Part shown: piece by piece, positions 44,628-51,640 of the stretch
How the letters are laid out: each line of letters opens with the position of its first letter
Position numbering within the stretch: the stretch's first letter is position 1
Source of the DNA: Gemmatimonas aurantiaca T-27
Lineage (GTDB): Bacteria > Gemmatimonadota > Gemmatimonadetes > Gemmatimonadales > Gemmatimonadaceae
Direction of reading: 5' to 3'
Assembly (NCBI RefSeq): GCF_000010305.1
Contig: NC_012489.1
Coordinates: 1 to 64,000 of the forward strand
Length of the DNA stretch: 64,000 bases
The notes under the pieces: generated by a model
Told to the model about the DNA's origin: nothing
Databases searched by the model: none
What the model saw: only the letters and a program-made list of their open reading frames with translations
Made by a program: the position numbers and the translations under genes

Positions 44628-45893
44628 GTGCTCTCGCGTCTCGCCAGAAATCTGACGTTCCAGGTCCTCGTCGCCGTGACCATCGGCGTGTTGATCGGCG
44701 TAGTGGCACCCGATACCGGCAAGGCGCTCAAGCCTATCGGTGACACCTTCATCAATCTCGTGAAGATGGTGATCACGCCGATCATCTTCCTCACGATCGT
44801 GCATGGCATTGCCAGCATGGCGGACCTGCGGAAGTTGGGGCGTGTGGGTGGCAAGGCGTTGCTCTACTTCGAGATCGTCTCCACCCTGGCCCTCGCGATC
44901 GGCCTGGTCATTGTGAACGTGACCAAGCCCGGCGCCGGCCTCGATATCTCCGCGATGGCCACGGGGGATGTGAGCAAGTACACCACGGCCGGCCAAGAGC
45001 AGAGCATGTTGGAGTTTCTGCTGCATATCGTGCCCAGCAATGTGGTGGCGGCCTTTGCCAGTGGTGAGCTGCTGCCGGTGGTGTTCTTCTCGGTGCTGTT
45101 TGGCGTGGCGCTCACCGCCGTGGGCGACGCCGGGCGTGATCTCATCGACCTCCTCGTGCGCCTGCAGGCGGTGTTCTTCCGCATCGTGCACATCGTCATG
45201 AAGGTTGCGCCGCTTGGCGCATTGGGCGCGATGGCGTACACGGTTGGCGCGTTTGGTCTGAAGACGCTGCTGCCACTCGGCCGTCTGATGCTCGATGTGT
45301 ACGCCACGATGGCGGTGTTCATTTTTGTGGTGCTCGCACTGATCTGTCGTGCGTTCGGATTTCGTCTGTGGCCCTTCCTGCGCTACATCCGCGAAGAGAT
45401 TCTGCTGGTGCTCGGCACCTCCAGCAGTGAAGCCGCCCTGCCGCGCATGCTGGAAAAGCTCGAGCGGTATGGGTGCGCGCGACCGGTGGTGGGACTGGTC
45501 ATTCCCACTGGGTATTCGTTCAATCTCGATGGCACGAGCATCTATCTGTCGATGGCGGCGATCTTCATCGCCCAGGTATACGGCATCGACCTGAGTGTTG
45601 GTGAGCAGCTCACCTTGCTGGGCATTCTCATGCTCACCAGCAAGGGCGCGGCGGGAGTGACTGGCTCGGGGTTCATCGTGCTGGCCAGCACATTGGCTGC
45701 CACACGCACGGTGCCCGTGGAAGGTGTGGCGCTGCTGCTCGGTGTGGATCGCTTCATGTCGGAAGCGCGCGCCATCACCAATCTGATCGGCAATGGTGTG
45801 GCCACGCTGGTGGTATCACGCAGCGAAGGCGCATTCGACGATACCAAGCGCGTGATCGCCGAGGAGGAAATGCGGCGCGGAGCCTCGGTGTGA
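44628..45893 (+). CDS. dctA: C4-dicarboxylate/cation symporter DctA-like
   Basis: The 421-residue protein belongs to the dicarboxylate/amino acid:cation symporter family. It has the N-terminal NLTFQVLVAVTIGVLIG, FINLVKMVITPIIFLTIV, the TSSSEAALPRMLEKLE re-entrant hairpin and the substrate-binding GYSFNLDGTSIY and GSGFIVLASTLA segments. The length and these motifs fit DctA (succinate, fumarate, malate uptake) better than glutamate transporters, but the substrate is inferred. The start is GTG. It overlaps the DUF3052 gene by GTGA. Confidence 0.9.
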   Translation: MLSRLARNLTFQVLVAVTIGVLIGVVAPDTGKALKPIGDTFINLVKMVITPIIFLTIVHGIASMADLRKLGRVGGKALLYFEIVSTLALAIGLVIVNVTKPGAGLDISAMATGDVSKYTTAGQEQSMLEFLLHIVPSNVVAAFASGELLPVVFFSVLFGVALTAVGDAGRDLIDLLVRLQAVFFRIVHIVMKVAPLGALGAMAYTVGAFGLKTLLPLGRLMLDVYATMAVFIFVVLALICRAFGFRLWPFLRYIREEILLVLGTSSSEAALPRMLEKLERYGCARPVVGLVIPTGYSFNLDGTSIYLSMAAIFIAQVYGIDLSVGEQLTLLGILMLTSKGAAGVTGSGFIVLASTLAATRTVPVEGVALLLGVDRFMSEARAITNLIGNGVATLVVSRSEGAFDDTKRVIAEEEMRRGASV

Positions 45894-46297
45894 CCTCGGG
45901 ATATTCGGGAACACCCCTCGCACAGAAGCTGGGCATCAAGCCCGGTCATCACATCGCGGCTCTTGGCGCGCCGGCGCACTATCTCGAGCTGCTCGATCCC
46001 ATGCCCACCGGCGTGCGCATCGATGATGCGGTGTCGGCGGATGTGCGTCTCGTGCACCTGTTTGTCACCGAGCAGTTGGCACTGGAAGCGCAGTTGGCGA
46101 AGCTGCGTGCCACGGTGGCATCGGATGTGGTGGTGTGGGTCTCATGGCCCAAACGCACATCGAAAGTGCCCACCGATATCACGGAAGACACCATCCGCGA
46201 CATCGCACTGCCCATGGGCTGGGTGGACGTGAAAGTGTGCGCGGTGGATCTGGTGTGGTCGGGACTCAAGCTGGTCGTGCGCACGGCGCTGCGCTGA
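45890..46297 (+). CDS. DUF3052 family protein
   Basis: The 135-residue soluble protein has the DUF3052 features: SGYSGTPLAQKLGIKPG at the N-terminus, the middle VHLFVTEQLALEAQL, and the C-terminal VWVSWPKRTSKVPTDITE...VDVKVCAVDLVWSGLKLV. The function is unknown. The GTG start overlaps the dctA stop, so it is translationally coupled. Confidence 0.9.
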   Translation: MTSGYSGTPLAQKLGIKPGHHIAALGAPAHYLELLDPMPTGVRIDDAVSADVRLVHLFVTEQLALEAQLAKLRATVASDVVVWVSWPKRTSKVPTDITEDTIRDIALPMGWVDVKVCAVDLVWSGLKLVVRTALR

Positions 46298-46338
46298 CGG
46301 CCTGCCATACCGTACGATGTCACCGTTACGTTTGACGC

Positions 46339-46698
46339 ATGCCTCCCGCTGACCTGCAGGTTCAGATCTTCGGCACCAAGAAAAATGCCGATACACGCAA
46401 GGCGCTGCGCTTTTTCGCTGAGCGGCGTGTGAAGACACATTTTGTCGACCTGGCCGAACGTGCCGCCGCACTCGGGGAGCTCAAGCGGTTTGCACAGAAG
46501 TTCGGCGTGGACGCGATTCTGGATCGGGACTCGAAACGTTTTGCGGAGCTGGGGCTGCGCACTGCCATGTACGGCGAGGAGCGTTGGCTGAGCATCCTCG
46601 CCGATGAGCCGTATCTGTTGCGTCAGCCGCTCGTGCGCCTGCAGAACAAATTGTGCGTGGGCGTCGACGAGAAGCTGTTCAAGGAGTGGTTGGCGTAG
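46339..46698 (+). CDS. ArsC/Spx-fold protein lacking the catalytic cysteine
   Basis: The 119-residue thioredoxin-like protein aligns with ArsC/Spx/YffB proteins: QIFGTKKNADTRKALRFF, followed by the Arg-rich helix and the cis-Pro region QPLVRLQNKLCVG. At the place of the usual Cys (or CxxC) it has KNADTRK, so there is no redox Cys. Arsenate reductase activity is therefore unlikely. The only Cys is near the C-terminus. It lies 41 bases after the DUF3052 gene, same strand. Confidence 0.82.
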   Translation: MPPADLQVQIFGTKKNADTRKALRFFAERRVKTHFVDLAERAAALGELKRFAQKFGVDAILDRDSKRFAELGLRTAMYGEERWLSILADEPYLLRQPLVRLQNKLCVGVDEKLFKEWLA

Positions 46699-46708
46699 CT
46701 CCGGTCCC

Positions 46709-47776
46709 CTACGGCGTGGTCACGTTTGGCGTGTACACCACACCGTCGGGTGTCTCGCCGGCCTTGATCTCGCCGAGCACTTTCCGCGCGGCCACATCGA
46801 TGATGGCCACCGTCGCGTCCTGGCTGTACGACAGGAACACGTACTTGCCATCGGGCGAGAAGATGATGCCCTGCGGCGCCTTGCCGGTGAGTGTGAGGCG
46901 GCCGAGTTCCTTGCGCGACGCGCGATCGATGAAACGCAGTTCTTCCTTGCGCAGATCGGGCATGACCACGAGCCGGTTGTCGGGCGAATAGAGCACCCGA
47001 TACGGCCAGCCAAAGCCTTCGGCCGCTGTGCTGACCGCACCGGTGCGGGTATCCACCACGCTCACGAATCCGGTGGCGTTGCTGCCCACCCAGACTTCAC
47101 GGCCATCGGGTGTGACATTGATGGCTTCGGGCTGCGCCGGCACGGCGATGGTACGCAGCGACTTGCCGGCGACCAGGTCGAGTTCCGACACCGTGTGGCT
47201 GCCCATGTTGCCAGTCCAGCCACGTGTGCCGTCGGCCGTGATGCCCACCATATGCGAACCGTTCTGTTCGGTGGGGATGACCTTGGCGATTTCACCGGTG
47301 GCCACGCGCACCAGCAGCAGCGCGCGATTGGCTTCGGAGGTCACGGCCACGAGCGAATCGCCCGGTAGTAACACGAGGCCATGTGGACGACGGTATTCCC
47401 CCAGTGGTGCGGTGCGCGTGACCCGCTTGGATGGCACGTCGATGAAGGTCAGCGTGCTGCCGGGCTGCGGACCGGTGCCGTAGTCGGTGACAATGGCGGT
47501 GCGCCCATCGTGCGTGAGGACGATTTCATGCGGACCGTGGCCCGTTGGCAGCGTGGCCAGCGTGCGTCCCGAAGCCACGTCGATGATGGTAGCCGTACCC
47601 GGCGTCTTGTTGGTGACGACGAGCGTACCGCGCATGCCAGCCGGAGCCTGCGCCATGAGGGCCTGTGGCAGCAGCGCGCACAGGGATGCCGTCAGCGCGG
47701 CCATGGCCATGGTGACCGTAGCGCGGCGCGGGAGAGACTGGGACGGAGGCATGGGCGGTCTGGTGAGGTACATCAC
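46709..47776 (-). CDS. Exported YVTN-type beta-propeller protein
   Basis: The 355-residue protein has a signal peptide (basic PRRATV then MAMAALTASLCALLPQALMAQ) and about seven 40-residue propeller repeats of the YVTN/YncE type (TIIDVASGRTLATLPTGHGPHEI, VSVVDTRTGAVST, IDVAARKVLGEIKAGETPDG). Such propellers often mediate binding in the periplasm. A very good Shine-Dalgarno AAGGAGGT lies upstream of the GTG 47776/ATG 47773 pair. It converges with the ArsC-like gene at a 10-base gap. Confidence 0.88.
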   Translation of the reverse strand: MMYLTRPPMPPSQSLPRRATVTMAMAALTASLCALLPQALMAQAPAGMRGTLVVTNKTPGTATIIDVASGRTLATLPTGHGPHEIVLTHDGRTAIVTDYGTGPQPGSTLTFIDVPSKRVTRTAPLGEYRRPHGLVLLPGDSLVAVTSEANRALLLVRVATGEIAKVIPTEQNGSHMVGITADGTRGWTGNMGSHTVSELDLVAGKSLRTIAVPAQPEAINVTPDGREVWVGSNATGFVSVVDTRTGAVSTAAEGFGWPYRVLYSPDNRLVVMPDLRKEELRFIDRASRKELGRLTLTGKAPQGIIFSPDGKYVFLSYSQDATVAIIDVAARKVLGEIKAGETPDGVVYTPNVTTP

Positions 47777-47857
47777 TTGAAATACAGGGGACCTCCTTCA
47801 GAATCGTAGGACAACCGAGTCCCCGCCACCCTGCATTTTTCCTCGGAGCCATCCGAC

Positions 47858-48679
47858 GTGCCCATTAAGCATCGTGAAGTCTACGAGGCGGTGTATCTCT
47901 GTCTGCGCGACCACCTGTCATCAGTCGGCACGCGCGCCGTACAGGGGGCACCGCGGGTGTACCGCAGCGGAGATGCGGCGGATCAGGGACGGTTGGGGGC
48001 GGACAAGTACCGCACCGTCTTTCGCAGCAGCACCAATGACCACTATCGCTGGACCGGGCCCAGGCCCACACCGTGTGCCATTCCGGTGCCGCCGGGAAAA
48101 CCTGCCGCCGGCGGGGTGTACACGTCGCTGGGCATGAACGATGCGCTGCTGGGTGAGCTGACGTTCTATGCCTTCAAGACCACACTCGATCTCGATGTGG
48201 AACGTCAGCTCAATGGGCAGGCCACCACACTGACGAGTGCCACATTCCCGGCCATGGTGGCCACCAAGCGCATCTTCGAATACACGTTCCCGGTGGCCAC
48301 GCAGATCGCTGACCTGTCATTGAGCAGCAATGCTGGTCGTGCCTTGCTGCGCATTCTGGGCAACGATGCCAAGGTGAAGAAGGCGCTCAATGGGGCGCGC
48401 TTCACCACGGCCCGCGAAGCCTACCTGGCCAGTGATGACAACAGCCTGCCACGGGCGATGGGGCAGGTGGTGCGCGATTTTTTGCCGGGCTACCAGGCCA
48501 TCTGGGTGTCGAGTGTGCGCGCCGGCGCGGCGGTGAGCATGCGCGAGGAAGATGGCGACAATCTCGTTTTCTTCGGTCCGGACGGTGCGCAGCTCAACCT
48601 GCTCACCCCGGTGCGCGAGATCGGCTTCACGCTGCAACCCAATGGCACGTATCGGCACAGCGCGCATGCCATTCCCTGA
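47858..48679 (+). CDS. Putative RES-domain-like protein
   Basis: The 273-residue protein has several features of the RES fold, found in toxins that degrade NAD+. These are an early Arg in RVYRSGDA, GGVYTSLGMNDALLGEL (resembling the YxS..ALxE core), IADLSLSSNAG, and a late SSVRAGAAV...DNLVFFG segment resembling the conserved S-(A/V)-R...N-L-V-F strand. The similarity is only by eye. No Xre antitoxin of the usual RES pair adjoins. The start is GTG 47858. It ends 45 bases from the end of the convergent hipA gene. Confidence 0.6.
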   Translation: MPIKHREVYEAVYLCLRDHLSSVGTRAVQGAPRVYRSGDAADQGRLGADKYRTVFRSSTNDHYRWTGPRPTPCAIPVPPGKPAAGGVYTSLGMNDALLGELTFYAFKTTLDLDVERQLNGQATTLTSATFPAMVATKRIFEYTFPVATQIADLSLSSNAGRALLRILGNDAKVKKALNGARFTTAREAYLASDDNSLPRAMGQVVRDFLPGYQAIWVSSVRAGAAVSMREEDGDNLVFFGPDGAQLNLLTPVREIGFTLQPNGTYRHSAHAIP

Positions 48680-48724
48680 GTAGGGCAACACGAGACGGAG
48701 TGAGATAGTGGAGCTACGATCCGC

Positions 48725-50047
48725 TCACGTCAGGAAGCGTTGCGCAACTATGCGTTCTTCGTGCTCGAACGCGTCCGCAAAACTCTCGATTTCATGGGTT
48801 TCGAACCCGAGTAGCACAGCTTCCTCGCGCCAAAGAGCGACGGCGTGCTCCACCTCGCCAAGGATCTCGATCGCCCGAGTTGGCGCGAGATTGAAATACG
48901 GTGCCGTGCCCATGAGCGCCGCGATAGAAGCCTCGGGCCCCGCGTCTTCACTGATCCACGTCTTGAGTTCGCGGGCACGGTCGGGGAAAGGGTTTACGTC
49001 AAACGCCGGAGACAGGCGCCATAGAGCACCTTCCACATGCAGAAAGCCGTGGTTATGCAGATGGTCGTCTACATTCGTTATAAGGATGGAAAACGCCATG
49101 CGGCGCCACAACTCCTCGAGATCAGCCTTGGCATCAGCGCTGTGCTGGCGAATGACGTCCGCGACCTCTGTATATGCATGCTCGTCGGCGTCTCCCGGCG
49201 CTAGACTCATCAGAGTGGCTGCAGAGACATAGAGGAGGCGGCGCTCCTTCGCTATCGTGGCATCCCATACGCGGTCGAAACGCCGCACAAGCGCAACCGG
49301 TACTCCGTCGCTGTCGACGAGCCGTGCATCTGCAGCGTAGATGCCCGCCTGTCGCGCAAGCCGAAGGGCAAGCACTTCCCCCTTCGTATACGGTCGCTCG
49401 TCGGCGATGCTTGGGAATTTGCCGAGGCACAGCCCCCAGGTATCGTCGCGCACGCTGCATTTCGGCCGCATGCCGCCAAGTGACGTGCCGCGACCGCGGA
49501 GGTATTCGAGATCCGCGAGAGTCTCGGTCTGCTGCTCGACCGCTCGCGAGGCGCTGAGCAGGTCAGGGAGCTCAAGCAACGCCGGGGTGGTGCGATGGCT
49601 GGGGTCCAACATGCGCTGACACACGCCCTGTTCGTCACGAAAGCGCAATGCACCAATGCGGGCGTGATCATCCACGGCAAGGAGGAAGTCCAACCCAGTG
49701 ACGATTGGGGGCAGAATCTCGCCGTCTGCCCTCGCCGCCTGGCGCCGCTTCGCGTGGTCTCGCAGGATCACGCGCCGTGCCCAGCCATCTGGTTCTGTAT
49801 CGGCGATGACGCCGTGAAAACGCGAGGCACCGGGGACTCTGGTATGCGGCGGGAACTGGGGGCCGGAGACCAACGGGAGCGTCGGATCGATCTCATAGCG
49901 GTTTGCATCGGCAAGCCACGTGACCGCGTACTCAAAGGCGGCATGCTCGCGCCGGCCTTCGAGTGTGAAACGGAGGTGACCGACGAGCATTTCGCCGATG
50001 AGGACATCGAGCTGGCGTTGCACCGTTGGGGTGGTCACGGGCTTCAC
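48725..50047 (-). CDS. hipA: HipA-family serine/threonine kinase toxin
   Basis: The 440-residue HipA-like protein has the N-terminal coupling subdomain (VLIGEMLVGHLRFTLEGRRE) and the phosphate-loop region GTSLGGMRPK near residue 190. The ATP-site strand, the catalytic loop NVDDHLHNHGF (HipA pattern NxDxHxxN) near 320 and the metal-binding SPAFDVNP are present, so the key residues look intact. E. coli HipA phosphorylates GltX; the target here is unknown. Its GTG start overlaps the hipB-like stop by one base (TAGTG), giving an antitoxin-first operon. Confidence 0.93.
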   Translation of the reverse strand: MKPVTTPTVQRQLDVLIGEMLVGHLRFTLEGRREHAAFEYAVTWLADANRYEIDPTLPLVSGPQFPPHTRVPGASRFHGVIADTEPDGWARRVILRDHAKRRQAARADGEILPPIVTGLDFLLAVDDHARIGALRFRDEQGVCQRMLDPSHRTTPALLELPDLLSASRAVEQQTETLADLEYLRGRGTSLGGMRPKCSVRDDTWGLCLGKFPSIADERPYTKGEVLALRLARQAGIYAADARLVDSDGVPVALVRRFDRVWDATIAKERRLLYVSAATLMSLAPGDADEHAYTEVADVIRQHSADAKADLEELWRRMAFSILITNVDDHLHNHGFLHVEGALWRLSPAFDVNPFPDRARELKTWISEDAGPEASIAALMGTAPYFNLAPTRAIEILGEVEHAVALWREEAVLLGFETHEIESFADAFEHEERIVAQRFLT

Positions 50048-50376
50048 TATTTCGGCCGAGGTGTCCGCTTCGGACGTACAGTCTTGGGCAGGTCCGCCAA
50101 GTCGAGCGCTGTGCCCGTCTCGTCGGCCTGCGGATCGGCGCTGCGCTCAAGACCCCCCCATTCTAGGCCGAGCACAAAAAGCGCCATAAGGTATGTCCCC
50201 ATCGCCACGTTGGGGTCCCCTTGCTCGACACGCTGGTAGGTTTGGCGGCCGACCCCAATGCGTTCAGCCATCATCGCTGCCGTGAGCTTGCGCCTCCGAC
50301 GCGCGATACTGATCCCGCGGCCGAGCTGACGCATGGATTCACGGAGGCGAACGGGAAGGATCTCAGATGTCGCCAT
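50047..50376 (-). CDS. hipB: HipB-like Xre-family antitoxin
   Basis: The 109-residue protein has one helix-turn-helix (LTAAMMAERIGVGRQTYQRV) in the Xre/HipB arrangement (RQLGRGISIARRRRKLTA) and a C-terminal tail after residue 75 that probably contacts HipA. It should neutralise HipA and repress the operon. The ATG at 50376 is chosen because a strong promoter lies just upstream; the frame continues open to 50799, but that extension would cross the promoter and both palindromes. Confidence 0.9.
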   Translation of the reverse strand: MATSEILPVRLRESMRQLGRGISIARRRRKLTAAMMAERIGVGRQTYQRVEQGDPNVAMGTYLMALFVLGLEWGGLERSADPQADETGTALDLADLPKTVRPKRTPRPK

Positions 50377-50411
50377 ATGGATGATAAAACGTACATATGC
50401 GCTTGTAATGG

Positions 50412-50439
50412 ATGATATATCATACTTATAGAGTGTCAA
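50412..50439 (-). promoter_or_regulatory. hipBA promoter and probable operator
   Basis: On the minus strand TTGACA (50439-50434), a 16-base spacer and TATCAT (50417-50412) form a near-consensus sigma-70 promoter, about 36 bases before the hipB ATG. The 12-base palindrome ATGATATATCAT (50412-50423) overlaps the -10. A direct repeat tggatgata (50378-50386 and 50409-50417) is spaced 31 bases apart. Both are good candidates for HipB binding. Confidence 0.7.
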
Positions 50440-50579
50440 TATATCCGTGTCTCTCTCTCCAAAGAAGATATTGAGAGGTCTACTATCACGTTTTCGAGCC
50501 AGGCGGTTCAGACCACTTTTGTTGTTCCTCAAACCGAGCTGGGCGACTTGCGAATAACACCGCTTTCTATAAGCAAGGC

Positions 50580-50609
50580 GGACCTGCTGGTATGTATACC
50601 AGCAGGTCC
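50580..50609. promoter_or_regulatory. Palindrome P1 in the hipB/AbiEi-like divergent region
   Basis: Two 14-base arms (ggacctgctggtat and its exact complement) flank a 2-base centre. The core TGCTGGTATRTATACCAGCA is shared with P2, while the four outer bases on each side differ but remain complementary. Compensated outer bases argue for a selected dimer-binding site or paired repeat. It is 83 bases upstream of the AbiEi-like ATG. Confidence 0.8.
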
Positions 50610-50640
50610 ACCCCACTTCTAGAAATTCTTCTTTCATGAA

Positions 50641-50670
50641 CGTGATGCTGGTATATATACCAGCATCACG
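50641..50670. promoter_or_regulatory. Palindrome P2, 30-bp perfect, over the -10 of the AbiEi-like gene
   Basis: The sequence cgtgatgctggtata is followed directly by its exact reverse complement, giving a perfect 30-base palindrome. It shares its 20-base core with P1, and the centres are 61 bases apart (close to six helical turns). TATATA in its centre is a plausible -10 for the downstream gene, 35 bases before the ATG, with a weak -35 TTCTTT. Binding here would be expected to repress transcription. Confidence 0.82.
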
Positions 50671-50691
50671 CCGAAAAATTAAAGAGGTGAC

Positions 50692-51612
50692 ATGAGAGAG
50701 CGTGTCACATGGCATCGAGAAGCAATCCATGCTATCGCCGAGACGCGTCGCCGAGTCTTCACAGCCAACGATCTCGAACAAGTTCTTCGAACCCTTCAAG
50801 CCATTTCAGTAGTTCCGGACACAACCACGCCGAAGTACTTCATAAGTACTCTCGAGGCCCAAGCTGGACTTAGCGAGGAGCGAATATCGGCCGCCCAAAC
50901 GATGGGTGAAAGCGGTCCTCGATACCGCTCGTTCCGTCGCTATCTCTTGAGTGCAGCCTCGCCGAGTGAAGTGGCTCTCTCACTTCGGCCGCGCAGCTAC
51001 CTCTCGCACGCTTCCGCGCTACGCGCGCACGGCATGGTGGGAGCCGAGAAACTCCCAGTGTATGTCAACCAAGAGCAACGTCCGAAGCTGCCTTCGCGCG
51101 GAAGTCTGACACAGCAGTCCATCGATCGCGCATTCCAAAACCGCGCCCGGGAATCACGCTATGCCTTCAGTTACCAAGGCGCGCACTTGGTGTTGCTGGC
51201 CGGTAAGCATAGCGGCAACTATCGGGTCGAGGAGATGGAGCTAGCCGGAAGCGATATCAAGCTCCCAGTAACCGATCTCGTGCGAACGCTTGTCGATGTC
51301 ACCGTTCGTCCATCATATGCCGCCGGCCCGATGGGAGTGCTGGAGGCATACCGTCACGCTCTACACAAAATCGACCCACAAACGCTCATCGCAGGTTTGG
51401 TCGAAGTGCTGGGAGCATTGGGGCACGTCTATCCCTATCACCAAGCCATCGGCTACTACCTCACCAAGGCAGGGCTACCGCCTGTGATGCTCAATGCGCT
51501 ACTAGACATTGGTTCCACGTATGATTTCTACATCTGCCACCGTATCGAAGATCCCGTGTACGACAGCACGTGGCGACTACATGTCCCGCGAGCGCTCGCT
51601 GACAGCGAATAG
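50692..51612 (+). CDS. AbiEi-like antitoxin/regulator family protein
   Basis: The 306-residue protein resembles AbiEi-type proteins (type IV toxin-antitoxin antitoxins and transcriptional repressors). It has an N-terminal winged-helix-like region (VFTANDLEQVLRTL, then a second helical unit), and the middle SYLSHASALRAHGMV and SDIKLPVTDLVRTLVDV segments typical of the C-terminal antitoxin domain. The ATG has a strong Shine-Dalgarno (AGAGG, 50683-50687). No AbiEii nucleotidyltransferase gene follows; the next gene is on the other strand. Rarer codons (ata, cta, aga) and an AT-rich upstream region hint at transfer. The assignment is moderate. Confidence 0.65.
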   Translation: MRERVTWHREAIHAIAETRRRVFTANDLEQVLRTLQAISVVPDTTTPKYFISTLEAQAGLSEERISAAQTMGESGPRYRSFRRYLLSAASPSEVALSLRPRSYLSHASALRAHGMVGAEKLPVYVNQEQRPKLPSRGSLTQQSIDRAFQNRARESRYAFSYQGAHLVLLAGKHSGNYRVEEMELAGSDIKLPVTDLVRTLVDVTVRPSYAAGPMGVLEAYRHALHKIDPQTLIAGLVEVLGALGHVYPYHQAIGYYLTKAGLPPVMLNALLDIGSTYDFYICHRIEDPVYDSTWRLHVPRALADSE

Positions 51613-51640
51613 CGACCCCACGGAGCGGCGCTGGGGAAAG

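Noticed and set aside
50377-50799. Upstream extension of the hipB reading frame
   Set aside because: It would translate the hipBA promoter and both palindromes and overlap the start of the divergent AbiEi-like gene; the sequence is not protein-like.
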